In this document: positions 1-11,811 of the stretch, in pieces
How positions within the stretch are numbered: position 1 is the first letter of the stretch
Layout of the letters: each line of letters starts with the position of its first letter
DNA from: Lithospermum erythrorhizon
Taxonomy: Eukaryota > Streptophyta > Magnoliopsida > Boraginales > Boraginaceae
Assembly (NCBI GenBank): GCA_019722365.1
Contig: JADFUC010000371.1
Span: 248,001-312,000 of the forward strand
DNA length: 64,000 bases
Reading direction: 5' to 3'
Notes under the pieces: model-generated
Databases searched by the model: none
Told to the model about the DNA's origin: nothing
Seen by the model: only the letters and a program-made list of their open reading frames with translations
Made by a program: the position numbers and the translations under genes

Positions 1-149
1 GGCTGCGCTGCATGCGGTGTGTCTTCGTGCGTTCTACAATGTTGAAACATGAGGCAAAGCTCTCTTCTGGCAGATCTTCCATAAGCTCGGGAATTTGAGT
101 CTTTGATCTGTCGAAGGCAATTTCCTTTGAGTGCGTTTGCTCCCGATCC

Positions 150-470
150 TTAGGAGGGCCCGACTTTTTCTTGATTTTCTTCTTGGGGGTTGAGATTTCC
201 CCCAACCTGAAGAATATCGAGTGTGGCTTCTCGCGTATTTGATTCGTAGGGGCTTCTTCTTCTCCCACCTCTGTTATGTAGTAATTGGTCACCCTCTTGA
301 TCAAGACATCGTGGTGGCTGACATATACCCCGACCCGTAGTTGAGTTCTTGTGGCAAATCTTTTTTGCTACCATCATCTTTTGGGTGTCGTTCAACCAAT
401 ACACTTTATTTCCGGTAACTTCAGGAGGTAGTTGTCCCATGGCTTTGTCTTTGATGGGATCATAGCCAGC
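150..470 (-). pseudogene. protease-RT linker of the Ty3/gypsy pol
   Basis: A 96-codon minus-strand ORF starts at 440 (MGQLPPEVTGNKVYWLNDTQ...). The frame continues upstream to a GYDPIKDKA stretch. Further on, in other frames, are NYYITE and an SIFFRLG piece. The order GYDP - G-LPPE - NTTQK - NYYITEE - S(V/I)F-RLG is characteristic of the region between aspartic protease and reverse transcriptase in plant Tat-type elements. At least one frameshift lies inside. The protein is not functional. Confidence 0.5.
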
Positions 471-1299
471 CTTTAGTAAGAAGTCGTAAGCTTTTGGACC
501 CCATTGGTGTAAATGCTACACTTGGATCCTTGCGGGTATCCTGAAGCCAGCTTGAGGGGCGTATTTGCCACTTGCGCCCCAGTGAGGTAAACTCGAGCCT
601 TTGGTGCTTGACTATATCTGCTTACGCTTTCTGTAAGGGTGAGGTGGTTGCTTGAGGTGAGGGAGGCGCGGGGGTACCTACGGCCGCCTTAACATGTTAG
701 GATTTGCTCAAATGCTTCTTGTAATATTTGGCGTCAGCAAAGCGGGATTCTTCCACTGTGAATGGATTTTCATGCATTGGCGTTTCTCCGCCCCGTCTTT
801 TCAATACTTTAGACTACGGTGGAGTGTAGAGAGGGGGAGAACATTGCGTTATTGGCCATCCCGAGTCTTCACAGTAGAATATTATATGTGACCTTGTGTC
901 ACATCACGTGAAACAGTTTGTGATTTCAATTCCCCTATTACTAGAATGCTTGACTTACTTTCACCGGCGTTAAACTCCCCGCGCTGTTTAAAACATTAAA
1001 TTATGATTGAGAGTTGTTGTAAGTGCTTGGGATTGAGATGCCTAAGCAATTTCAATGTTTGGAGTGGGAGGATGTTTACGGTGATCCTCCGTACACTTGA
1101 CATTAACTTCTTATCCGGCTTTATCGTATCGACACATAGAGTGGTTTATTATGAGTGTCGTCTTGCTTGTAGGGTCTGCGTCGATGAATGTGATGACAAA
1201 ATTACGGGGACTCTTGAAGCCGGGTAGCGCCCGCCTTAATGCCTCTGCGATAGTTGAGTCTTTAATAGAGCTTGACACGTATATGGCGTCTTAAGCCAG

Positions 1300-2770
1300 T
1301 GCTTAAATCGTCGAATAGTCGGCCCGTACTTTCCTAGGGATGAGTTTACTCTTCCAAAAGTGATTAAGCGGCTTTGAGTTCGATTAGGTTAGGCGATGGT
1401 GAGGGTGATGTGGTTGGATGAGACTTGCATCTTCTTCAGATGTGCCCCACTCTTGCAAGGTCAATCGCTCGACTCCTTGAATATGAAACAACTTCTCAAT
1501 TGGATGCCCCGGTATCTTGTGATACTTGCGGAAGTTAGGCTACGTCTTTGAAACACTGCATCCGGGCCTCTTTGACTTGGGGAGTTACATGAGGCTTTGC
1601 CTTGATCATTTCGTCGATCATCGCGGGGATGTCGAGGAATCAAGGAAGGGATGTTCTACTCTTTGCCGTCTCATAAGTATGAGGCGTTCTTTGCTCAAAG
1701 GTCAAAGTGCATACCGACATTCTTGATTCTGAAGGTGAACCTTGTTGTTTTTAGAAGTCACTGCATGTGCTTCTTTCTTTAACTTAGGCTTCTTCGGCCT
1801 CATGGAGTCGTACTTGGCGCCGGTAGAGGCGCTCTTTGTTTGCGGCCAATCTTTGAGCTCCATGTCAAGTAATGCCACTTATTGCCGATTCTTCAGAATG
1901 GTTTAGGGAGTATCCACTTCGTATTTGTATTGGAAGTCCCGTGCGTACCTTGGATGCGCATGTTGATGGTTGATGGCTTTGAGAATTACATCTTTGTACT
2001 TCTAAGTTGAGACTTAACCGTCGATTGATGAAGTGCGTGGCTTGAATCTTCTTTCTTTGTTTGGTAGGCGGTAGGCTCAAATGCATCTTGTAGTTCTCTT
2101 TGTCTTGAAGAGCGGTTTAGAAATTCGCTTTAGTTGAGTCCGGCTATCATGGAGGCGGGCTCCAAGTAAGTATATATAGTCGAGGCAGCGTTCCGCTTTG
2201 AGGAAGCGAATGACTGTTGGCCATTGCTTACTTAGTCAGCGTTGTTGCGCGTCTCAGCAGTGGGCTCACGTGTTGTTTGGGGTTCCAGTTCCATCGAAGT
2301 GTTTGAACTTGGGTGGTTGATAGCCTTTGGGCATTTTTAGCTGGTCTATGCAGGAGGTGTAGGGTTTAACATAGGTATGATGGTACTCGATGCTTCGTGA
2401 TCTTTTGTTGCCCACTAGTATATCTTGCCGGTATGACTAGCTGGAATCATCTAAATCTCTTGAAATGATTGGAGTTTATAACGTATTCTTCATTGGTCCT
2501 CTGATGAACTTCAGTATTGTGAGGGATAGATGGAACATTCCATCTCCCTATCTTGGAGATATTTTAGAGCGGCTTCAGCGTCTAACTTTGCTATGCTCTT
2601 GTCAATTTACCTTTCACGATATTTGAGTAATAGAGTCATCTTGATGTTAACGTCTTTTTGTAGAGTTTCTACCATTCTTTGTTAATGTGCCCATTTTTTC
2701 TTCCAAGGAGGTAATACCAGTCATCATTGTTGGTGCTAGAAGATCTGTGAGCTAGTGGAATGAGCAGCGC
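1300..2770 (-). pseudogene. decayed gag region of the Ty3/gypsy element
   Basis: The region lies between the 5' LTR and the protease, where gag belongs. On the minus strand, near 2560-2740, pieces such as TSLEEKMG and KSIAKLDAEAA resemble the N-terminal coiled-coil stretch of plant Ty3/gypsy gag proteins, which often have a short heptad region after the start. Frameshifts and stops break it throughout. No zinc knuckle was found. The call rests mainly on position and weak local similarity. Confidence 0.35.
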
Positions 2771-3148
2771 TCTTGTGTCTTTCTACTCTTGGGTACCGCA
2801 GGTATAGAAGCTGCCAGTACTTGAATCCTTTGGAGTTAGTTAACCCCGTCTTGATCTTCGGTTGTTTGTTAACTGGTCTTCGACCTATGTCATGCGCTTT
2901 GGCTATTTATCTTGTCGTAACTGTCTGGCTTCCAAATCTCACGAAATCACGTTAGCGAGGAGAAACCGATCTGATTGAGGACATTTACGGTAGATGGAGT
3001 GTATCGTGAGAATGTCTTTGTTGTATTTGATTCTCCTTTTAGGATCTTACGAAACATAGAGAAAAGTTGAGATAAACCTCTTGGAAACGTCAGTCAGCCC
3101 CGTGTGAAGGGTAGTTAACCGATCCACGATGTGCACGGGCCCCATGTC

Positions 3149-4871
3149 TGAAAAGTATTTTTATTATTTATGAAAAGGGGTACAAAATAAAACCCACTGT
3201 ATGGGAAATTCCTTAGTGTATAGGTTTTATCAAATCGAATAGGATCGACTTTCCAAATTATGAGTCCCTAAGTGTTTGCTGGGGATTTGGTGAGATGTCT
3301 GACTTGCTTGACTTGACTTGAGCTTGATATGAGCTTGGCATGAGCTCGGCTTTGACTTGAGCTTGACTTATCTTGATTTAGGTTGGATATGTGCTCTGTT
3401 ACGAGTTGGATATGTGTTCTGGTCTTGATGGACTGAGACTTGGTCTTGACTTGGATATGGTCAGAGCCGGGGGCACTTAGCGGCGTCGTCCCAGTGTTGG
3501 ACTCGTCTTTGGGTCTTGGGCGATCTCGAGTGCACTTTAGACTTGATGGACTCACTATGACGTTTACAAATGATGAGACTTTTCTTTTTAGTCTTGGTGG
3601 TGGGACTTCACATACATAAATTTGAACTTTTTGTAGGCGAGGGGCTACACTACCTCACGATGGGACTTAGCGAGATTTGACGCTTGGTGGGACTTGATTT
3701 GGGATAGGATTTCAGAGCTTGAAGGCGTAATGGAGTGATGAAATGCTTGATGTTGAGCGGCGTTAGCTAACAGCATACTAATCGGCCTTAACAACATGTT
3801 CTTTGCGGAATGATGTCGGTATGAAGGTGGAGTGTTCCAACATTATTGATGATACTGATTGACTAGGCAGGGGCCTTAGCGCCGTGTTTCCCGCCTAGTA
3901 TCCGGTGCATAGGGATTGAGCGTCGAGTTTATTCTACATATTTGGGATATGATGATTATCGCTGTTAATTTATGAGATATTTATCAGTTTTTTGAATAAT
4001 TAGGAGGCTACGTAACATTCACGAATATCCGAAGCGTTCTTGAAAAACTTTCATCCGATTCGTTAGATTTTGCTTGAACTTGAACAATTCTTGCGTTTGT
4101 GTAGCAAATACGATTTCAAGCACTGTTTTAGCTATGCAGGTGTTTTCCGGCCACCACGTGGTGTTTGCTAGCGGTTTAAAGATTTAACCCAGAGAAATTT
4201 CGAAGATGGTTCTACGTATTTTCTGGGAATGTTTGAATAATTTTCTAATGTTTGAGATTTAGAATGTGATTTTGAAAATAATTGGGGGGTTTATATAGGC
4301 CTCAGGGCACCAAATACTACGACACGAATGGTCGGTTTAAGTTTTCCAGTGGATCGCGTCTTAACCGTCGGATTTTGAGACAAGATGCAGGGCCGAGTCG
4401 AATTTTGGGGAATTACTTTATCTCCAAGAATACGAAAGAGAGGCGCCTATTTGAGCTTTAGGAAGATTTTAGACTTTTCTAGGTCAAACAAATTTCATAT
4501 TTTAAAATTAACTTTGGGTGCCGTTTTGAATCATCTTTTGAGTCTCCATTTTAAGCAGTATTACGGAACTTATTTCGACCCCATGGCCGTAATTCTACCC
4601 AATAAAATTGGGGATTTTTGAGCCCTAATTTTAATTGATATTTAACTATGGACTATTTTATTCGATTTTAAAATTTAGGGTTAATTAATGTATAAACCCC
4701 TATTTTGACTTGATTAATTAGGAGGCTTAATTAACAAAGGGCAATATTTTGATTTAGGGTTTAATCGAGAGCACTGTCAATGTGGCATTTTAGAAACTCG
4801 ATTATCAATTAATTTGATTAATTTATCTTAATCAATTTAATTATTATTTTAATAAAATTTTGATGTCTACA
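3149..4871 (-). repeat. 5' LTR of the left-end Ty3/gypsy element
   Basis: Read on the minus strand it starts TGTAGACATC (4871) and ends ACTTTTCA (3149), giving the TG...CA ends of an LTR at about 1.72 kb. Both ends are supported by a related copy at 41423-42740. The first stretch, with an ATTAAGAT-AATTAATCAAATTAATT core, matches near 41450-41495. The last stretch, with GATTTGATAAAAC and then AAATAATAAAAAT, matches near 42640-42740. The end of the LTR contains a degenerate array of ACTTGAGCTTG-like words on the plus strand (about 3300-3440). Confidence 0.65.
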
Positions 4872-5381
4872 TACACAATTATTCATAATTAGACATTTAG
4901 TGTAGTTTTACATAGATTTTAATAATTAAAAATTAAATATGTAGTGATGAAACTAGGAAGACATAGAAGGGCAGCAATCCTTAAATTATTTTTAATATAT
5001 ACATATACCATTGACAAAAAAAATTACTATACATTTTTCAAAATTATTTGGTTCCTTCGCTCCCCTTAGATTTTATATTATTCCATATTTTTTTTATTAA
5101 TTATTGATCATCCCTATATAAAAATGCTGATTCCTCCATATGCCGGAATAAATAAAAATGGTTCATTGTGTTTTCAGTTTACTCTTGGGTTATTTTCGAA
5201 ACCTCCTTTTTATGGTAAAGTTGCATATTAATATGACTTCACTTATCAAGTATAGGTGGAAGACTCTTCAGAGACATTGAGACATGTTGATACTAATTAA
5301 AACATAATTTCAAGATTGTAAACAATATAATAATTGACATTCCTTATTTAATTTTCTCCCTAAATTACAAGTTAATGATAA

Positions 5382-5475
5382 TGTGCTACTCCATATTTCA
5401 TAATATCTAATTTTCATAATTGTTTATGCACTTTATCTATCAAAAAAAAATGTGCTACTCCATATTTCCTAATAT
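5382..5475 (+). mobile_element. severely 5'-truncated retroposon with target-site duplication
   Basis: A 25-bp sequence starting TGTGCTACTCCATATTTC occurs at 5382-5406 and again at 5451-5475, with one mismatch. Between the copies are 44 bases (5407-5450) ending in CTTTATCTATC and nine A residues. A short insert with a poly(A) tail between long direct repeats is what target-primed reverse transcription leaves after an early stop. The tail resembles plant LINE 3' ends. The element that supplied it cannot be told from 44 bases. Confidence 0.6.
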
Positions 5476-5597
5476 TTTCACTTAGATAACCGCATGAATA
5501 GATTTAAAAGAAAAAGTAAAAATAGTACAATCCTAATAATAACTTATCAAACATGTGACAAGAGAGTAACATGTCAAGACTCTAATATCAAACATTC

Positions 5598-5615
5598 AAA
5601 ACCCATCAATAACTT
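5598..5615 (+). repeat. left target-site duplication of the LINE
   Basis: The 18 bases AAAACCCATCAATAACTT match AAAACCGATCAATAACTT at 11794-11811 with one difference. The right copy directly follows (and overlaps by A residues) the LINE poly(A) tail. This fixes the LINE 5' end at about 5616. Confidence 0.6.
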
Positions 5616-6137
5616 ATAAGTGACCAAATAATAACATAAATAGATTGATTGAATCCCTGCTACGTAATCTATCCCCAAAAATCCCTCTTTAGAATCTCAA
5701 TCTAGAGGAATCCTTTTCTATTTTGTATTTTTTATTCGAGCAATCCTTTCATCACTTCTCCTATCTTATTTTGGTTCCCTTGAGTTGTAATCGGGCGATT
5801 TCCGTTAGATGAGGTTGAGTCAGATTTTAAAGCATAGATTTGGTTGCTTTATGTATTCTATAATGGAGTGCAATTAAATGGCTTTCCGTTTTCTCTTCAG
5901 ATCTTGGTGTTTAATTCACTGTAGATCTCTTGTTTTGTTTCTTGTTGTGTGGAGCAATTATCCTTGATTTTAGTATTATGATGAGAATCTCGGTAGGCCT
6001 GGATCGGAGTGCTACTACTTCGGCGGATTTTCTGGTATAATTCGAGAGATGTGGTGGGGTGCATATTTATTTACGCGGATTTGGTGGATATGGGATTATT
6101 GGTGGGAGGATTTCTTGCTCATTGGAACTAATATAAA

Positions 6138-7534
6138 TTGGAGGTGCGTAGAATTACAGGTTGTATTACTATGTTGCTTTTACAGCCTTTTTATTCCACT
6201 CTTCTGACAATGCTTGGCATTGGTGTGTTGGTCTACTACTTTTACCCGAGGGATGGATGCTATGATTATCGGAAGTCAGCTACTCAAAATGAAAACTTTG
6301 AGGCTGAACTCGAGAACCTATCCGGTTGGTGGGAAGAGGATCATTTTGGGGAATCATAGAGTCACCGAACTAGTGAGCTTTATGCTAAGCTTTCCACCAG
6401 GGAATTTGTAAGCATTGAGGATGAAAATGGCCTTGTCTAAGGCGTGGAATTGCCGGAGATGGTCGGATTTCAAGGATTCTGGTCCACATGAATTCATATC
6501 TTTTTTTCCCGGGATATTATTCGGATTTGAGGATTTCGAGGGATGAAAAAGGGAGAATGCAGTTTTCGGGATCAAATCCGAAGTCAATGTCTGGGCAACC
6601 GAAGGCCGATCCGGAGTTCGGATTGTTGATGACAAAAGCGGCTATTGGCTGTTTAGCGTATAGGAAGGCGTTTCCCAATCTATGTTTCAAATATGGAAGA
6701 ATGGGTCGCTGTCACGACAATGTCGAGGAGTTAAGAAGAGTTGACCAGCGCGGCAGGTATTAATACATGATCTACAGATAAAAGGCCCCAATGGAGAAGT
6801 CTTGGATTGTTTTTAGCATTAATGATGAACCCCAACAGTATCTCCCTCGACGTTTAGAAGTTTCACCTTTATTCCAAACTAATGGAAATCAAGCGAGGCG
6901 GAGGAGCTCAGTAAAGAGACTAAGGGGCGTTCCGGGCTTGATTAATACCATGGCGAGGAGGGTTGGATGAGCAGATCCGTTATGTTCACAATAACGGCCA
7001 AGGGGGTCTGGCATCGGTTACCATTCCGCCGGGTTTTCCAAAATTAGGTCATAATGAGGCCAAAATGGTTAATTGTATTAATGGGGGTGTTATTTCACGG
7101 ATCTAGTTATGGAAGGCGAATATTCGGGGAGTTAATAGCAATCTCAACATGAGATTCAAATCCAAAACCTATTGGGAGTGCAATTAATAATGAAGGAAGG
7201 CTTATTTATGAGAGGGCTAATAGCATTAGAACAATTACGACACAAAATGGGGCTACGAGTGTTATGAGAAATTTCGGTTACGAATCTTGAAGCCAATCGA
7301 CTCTTTTCACCAAAGACTATGGGCACGGGATTTCTGGATACAATCAAGTTCTTTGATTTCCAGAATGTTACCCCCTCTACTCATGCAGCCGGAAGCACCT
7401 CTCCCAAAAGCAATAAGGGGAAGATTTCTAGGGGAGGGGCATCCAGCGGCGGTACCATTGTCGAGAAGACAACTCTCTCTCGAGCAAAGAGAGAACTTCT
7501 TTTCAGGGTAAGGATTGGAAGATACTTCTCATAG
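6138..7534 (+). pseudogene. LINE ORF1 (gag-like, zinc-knuckle protein) remnant
   Basis: The ORF lies upstream of the endonuclease. The frame around 6640-6760 gives KAFPNLCFKYGRMGRCH. This aligns with the zinc knuckle of plant LINE ORF1 proteins (CF-CG-IGH---C), with the second Cys and the His apparently mutated. Several open stretches (6138-6359, 6488-6763, 7287-7534) in different frames are fragments of the same broken ORF. The role in the family is RNA binding in the LINE particle. Confidence 0.45.
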
Positions 7535-7599
7535 CATATCAACCCGGTTGAGACGCAACCAAACCCCGATCATCATGGTATTTTTGAGTTAGGCCCAGC

Positions 7600-8070
7600 C
7601 GGGGTTTGGGCACTTCCCCAAATGCGATTCGATGCTGGGGTTAGTGGGAATTAGAAAAACTAGAGATTAGTATTTTTTATTGAAGAACAAAGCGTGGAGT
7701 CATGAATGGGAGTCGATTAAGAAGAAATTAGGATTATCCCAAGGCTTGATGGTGGATGCTAGAGGGAGGAAGCGTGGTTTAGCCTTACATTGGGCAAGAG
7801 ATAGTATAGTGGAAGTCAAATCTTACTCGTCTTATCATGTGAAGTTTTATCCTTGAGCAGGGTCTCCCCTTGGAGATTTGTGAAGCTACATGGCCACTTG
7901 AAGTGAAACTAATAAAAGAAATTTTCTGAATCTTGGCGAGACTTACTTGTTAATGGTTTGCCTAATGTTCCTACTCTTTTCGCCGGTGATTTTAATAAAG
8001 TATTATCGAATGATGAGCATGTCTTAAACTGACGCACGAGACCGTATTGTAGTGGAGGTTTCCGACAAGT
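7600..8070 (+). pseudogene. LINE ORF2 endonuclease region, frameshifted
   Basis: Fragments of the apurinic-like endonuclease of L1 ORF2 are visible across frameshifts: a KKLGLSQGLMVDARGRKRG-like stretch followed by LALHWARDSIVEVKSYSSYH (about 7715-7845), then LPNVPTLFAGDFNKVLSNDE (about 7955-8015). The GDFN motif carries the catalytic Asp and Asn of this family. The domain nicks target DNA to start reverse transcription. The frame is broken several times. Confidence 0.6.
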
Positions 8071-8814
8071 GATCCCGGGAGGCGTGGGATGTTGATATTG
8101 GATAGTGGAATTTATCTCAAGAAATTCTACTAGGAGCCAAGATGGAGACGAGCTTTAGCTAGTCGAGGCTGGAAGGATTCATTTCCGGAAGCACAATTGT
8201 TCCATCCTTCCCACAAACAACGGATCATGCCGCCTGCAGAGGCTTGGAATAGGATGGTAAGAAGTAGAAAGCAGTTGAAGAGCGATTCAGTTTGAGGAAG
8301 GATGGTGCCCCTCTGTGATGAGGCTGGGGAGGTGAGTGAACCGGGCTTGGGGATCAAGAGTCAAAGGTACTTGATCCGGGAGAACGGTTATTGGAGTGTA
8401 TCTGTAATGGCCGTCGGGCCTCTTACATGAAAAGAAGGATTGAGTAACTGTGCAAAAATCGATCATGGAAGCAGGGGAGCAATTGGATAGAGCTTTAACG
8501 AGGGAGTTATCCTTTGTGTTATCTAAGGCCAATCAGCCAGTCTGGCGGGGCCATTGATAAATTACTGAGGAGGATGAGCTTTCTTGGTGTCGGCCTTCAG
8601 CGAGGGTGCTGCAAGACTCGAAAGATGGTACTACTTATTTCCACATTGCTTGCTCGGCTCAAAAGAGGTAAACATAATCTCATCACAGCCTTGCAGGATG
8701 AGGAGGGAGTTTGGCACCCGAGATAATAGGTATCCATAAGATTGCGATTGAGTTTTATTCACGACTCTTTACCTCTCCATTTGGAAGCGAGCTTGTTAGC
8801 AGAGTGGGAGCAGG

Positions 8815-9620
8815 TTGAGCCTTAGCCGATTGGAGATTGAAGCTCAGACTCAAATGGAGAAGGATTTCACTAGTGAGGACATCAAGCACTGCCTCTTTTC
8901 CATGAATGGGGCCAAGGCCCTAGGACCGGATGGGATGCCAGCCAAGTTTTTCCAACACTATTGGCCTACGGTGGGAGGAGCTCTCTGTGATATGGTATTA
9001 ATTTTCTCAATAATGGACAGTTTCTTAGGAAGTTCACTTTTACACTGATCACATTGGTGCCTAAACTGAAGAGACTGAAAATCGGCATGACTTCGATTCG
9101 GACTAATTGCCGTCACGCAACACGAATTGCGAGGTTATTGCTAAAGTCTTGGCTATTCGTTTGAAGAAATATCTACCCTCGGTTATCTCAGATACCCAAA
9201 GCGCATTCCTGCAACATAGGCTCATCACAGATAACATTCTTAGCATATAAGGAGTTCGCCATGTTATTAAGCGAGGGAGAAGCCGGGCCTCGGCACTCAC
9301 GTGTCAATCAAACTGGATATGCTTAAAGCGTATGACAGAATTGAATGGGCCTTTTTGAGGGCAATGTTGATCCAGTTGGGATTTAGTGCCAAATGGATTA
9401 GCATGATCATGACGTATGTGGAATCGATTACTTACTCTCTTCTGGTGAATGGGGAGCAGGTGGGTTATATTAAGCACGAGGTAGGGCTTAGAGCAAGGGA
9501 TCTGGTAGAGGGCTCGGCCCGGCCTGGGGTAAAGGGACAAATTTAAATCTATTGACACGCTTTCGTGTTTACTTGATGATATGTTACTCTTGAGGGAGGC
9601 TAATACAGAGGCTACTATTT
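8815..9620 (+). pseudogene. LINE ORF2 reverse transcriptase region, frameshifted
   Basis: Clear reverse transcriptase blocks are spread over several frames. The first, at 8857-8985, is FTSEDIKHCLFSMNGAKALG followed by PDGMPAKFFQHYW. The next, at about 9110-9240, contains NCEVIAKVLAIRLKKYLP and QSAFLQHRLITDNILS. At 9301-9480 is KLDMLKAYDRIEWAFL followed by LVNGEQVGYI. Near 9565-9600, SCLLDDMLLL stands where the F/YADD catalytic box belongs, with the Ala replaced. The protein would copy LINE RNA at the nicked target. Stops and frameshifts make it non-functional. Confidence 0.75.
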
Positions 9621-9989
9621 TCGAGGCGTATTATTTTAAACTGAGTATGAGTTGTGGTTAGAGCCCGGAAGGTCGGCACACAAATCATTCTCTTTGGCCC
9701 AATATGGAAGGTGATGCTAGGGATGCCGTCCTACAATATCTGGGGATGCGGTGTGATTAGATCGCGACAAATACCGCTGATATTGCTCTTTCCAAGAAGG
9801 AAGTTTTGCCTCTACTCGTTGATAAGAGTGAAAGACAAAGTGGGGGGTAAGGAGTCAAGGGCTCCTATCTAAAGAGCGGTAAAGAAATTTTCCCTTCTTA
9901 CGTATTTACAAGAAATCCCACGCTTCTGATACGTTATTTCGGGGCTACTATCTGGACTTGTAAAGAGGTCGATTCTATTTAGCAACTAA

Positions 9990-10960
9990 TGTGGTGGGGA
10001 TCGGGCCCAGTAAAAAAGGATACATTGGATTGCTTGGGAACATTTATGAAAATCTAAAAGTCAAGGGGGCCTCGGATTTAGGAAGCCAGCATGAAGATTT
10101 AAACCACATCTCTTGCTTCTTTGCCCAGAGAAGCAAGGCAAAGTGCGTTATTAGCTCTGGCGTCTGACCCGGGTATCCCAAACTTTTAAGGCTAGATACT
10201 TCCCCGATGGTGACTTCTTCACAGCCGCTCTAGGGCCGAAACCCAGCTACACCTGGAGGAGTCTCCTATCTGTAAGGGATCGTCTACTTGATGGAATCGA
10301 AGTGGCAATTAGGGAGGCAAGGACAATTATAAATGTGTGGGACCACAAATGGGTTGATCATACTTAAACAGGCAAACTCATAAACACCAGTGGTGGCAGG
10401 TTTTGAACACCTAAAGGTTGCAGATTTGATTGACTCAAAAGTTGGGGAGTGCAGGACATTCATCCAAAATCTGGATTGTTTATTACGCCTGTTGATAGTG
10501 AGCGGTATTTTGCAAATCTTACCTCTCAGCCAGTTAAATAATAAAAAGACATGGCCGTTTGGATATGCAATAACAAGTGTGAGTTCTTTGTCAAAGTGCA
10601 TATCGGGTTGATTAATAATACTAAAACTCAGCAGTTAAATGAGTGAGAGACATGGCCGTTTGGATATCTGATAACAAGTGTAAGTTCTTTATTAAAGGGT
10701 ACATATCGGTTGATTAATAATACTAAAACTTCGAGGGGGTCGAGAATCGGCAAGCAATTCGTACTCTTGATAGAAAATACATATACCAAGGGAGAAATTT
10801 CACATTTTTCTTTAAAATAGCTTCTTTTCAATGAATTAACTACAAATTTTTTGTCAAAGCAGGGGTTCAAGTGGATAGACTATGCAAATTGTGCAACCAT
10901 GGAGAAGAAGATAACATACGTATGTTGTATAGATTTGCAAATTCACCTGAAGGTACTTAA
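9990..10960 (+). pseudogene. LINE ORF2 C-terminal region (zf-RVT-like)
   Basis: Downstream of the reverse transcriptase are pieces typical of plant LINE C-termini: a W-GSG-KK-HW-like stretch near 9995-10045, VSKLLRLDTSPMVT-like text in mixed frames near 10170-10230, WRSLLSVRDRLLDGI near 10257-10302, VWDHKWV near 10335-10360, and LCKLCNHGEEDNIRMLY near 10880-10930, which is the Cys/His cluster of the zf-RVT segment. A 101-bp tandem duplication sits inside (10531-10731). Confidence 0.5.
10531..10731 (+). repeat. two tandem copies of a 101-bp unit inside the LINE
   Basis: Units 10531-10631 and 10632-10731 both start CAGTTAAAT, contain GACATGGCCGTTTGGATAT and end in GATTAATAATACTAAAAC. They differ at roughly a tenth of positions, so the duplication is not recent. 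Confidence 0.75.
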
Positions 10961-11793
10961 ACTACTCAAAATTGATCGTCTGCTTGAGAGTGTTGGACTT
11001 TAGGGATATATTTGAAGAGAATTGGAACCGTTTACCTAGCATGCAATTTCAACAATGGATGATATGTCTCTGGGACACCTGGCATCAAAGGAATCAAGTT
11101 ATTAGAGAAAAACAGTATCGATCTCTAGGGGAAAGTGGTTAAGTTTGGTTGTGATTACCTGGCAGCTCAAACGTCAGCTCCGGAGGATCTTAGAAATCTT
11201 CAACCCAATTGATTGGCTCTGAGTCGCCGCCAAATCTTCTTGCATGTCGCTTTCTAGCTTTCGGTGTTTCTTACTCTGTACGGGTCTTTTCTTAGCGGAG
11301 TTTTCAAGAGCGAGTTAGGGGATAGCCAGATTATCTGTATGGGCGGCTACTTGAATCCTTCCTTTTCTTGATGCATTTCATGCCTTTTTTGAATGGGGCG
11401 AATGGGAGTAGTAGGGGGTGGGGAAGAAGAAGAAGAAGGGGTAGAGCGATTTGGCTTACCGTGTGTTTCGTTAATGGGAATGGCCGAGATTAGGGTTGGG
11501 AATGCGCTATTTATATATGCATGGTGGATTAGGGTTTTTGGTATTCTTTGGAGTTAGCCGCTTTAGATATTAGCCATGTACGTAGTAGACTAAGTTAGGG
11601 GTGTGTTTATCCTTGAGACTATTTGAATTTTGGACTCTAATCATCTTATATTAGAATGATTATAGGACTAAGGTTCAGTTTGCTATGTTGCATCCGGTTG
11701 AATGTACATTGGCGAAAGCGAGGGATACATGTATTGTCGGGGCTGGCGGTTTGGTAATTTATTAATAGAATCATCGCTTATTTCAAAAAAAAA

Positions 11794-11811
11794 AAAACCG
11801 ATCAATAACTT
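11794..11811 (+). repeat. right target-site duplication of the LINE
   Basis: This is the partner of 5598-5615, with 17 of 18 bases identical. It directly follows the poly(A) tail. Confidence 0.6.

Larger units (their letters stand above)
1..4871 (-). mobile_element. Ty3/gypsy (Tat-type) LTR retrotransposon, 5' part only
   Basis: This is a minus-strand retroelement cut by the window start. It reads from a 5' LTR (4871 down to 3149) into a decayed gag, then an aspartic protease region, then the linker that precedes reverse transcriptase. Reverse transcriptase, RNase H and integrase would lie before base 1. The lineage is inferred from short conserved stretches visible across frameshifts: a THNKPLYVS-like stretch and a GGS-NILP-like protease motif near 1065-1180, a TYNILLGRPW-like stretch near 840-900, NPFTVEESRFADA near 720-770, and GYDPIKDKAMGQLPPE near 420-465. 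These are typical of the protease-linker region of plant Tat/Ogre/Retand elements. The reading frame changes repeatedly, so the copy is dead. A tRNA primer site next to the LTR was not recognised. Confidence 0.7.
4872..5615. other. AT-rich spacer with one small insertion
   Basis: This stretch lies between the Ty3/gypsy LTR and the LINE. I see no gene. It contains the truncated retroposon insertion described at 5382-5475 and otherwise only AT-rich sequence. Confidence 0.5.
5616..11797 (+). mobile_element. LINE (plant L1-type non-LTR retrotransposon), nearly full length, decayed
   Basis: A roughly 6.2 kb element runs in the plus direction. In order it shows a 5' leader, an ORF1-like region with a damaged zinc knuckle, an endonuclease region, a reverse transcriptase region, a C-terminal Cys/His zf-RVT-like segment, a 3' UTR, and a 13-base poly(A) tail at about 11785-11797. 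It is flanked by a probable 18-bp target duplication. Frameshifts and stops occur every 100-300 bases, so it is inactive. The length suits a complete plant L1. Confidence 0.75.
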
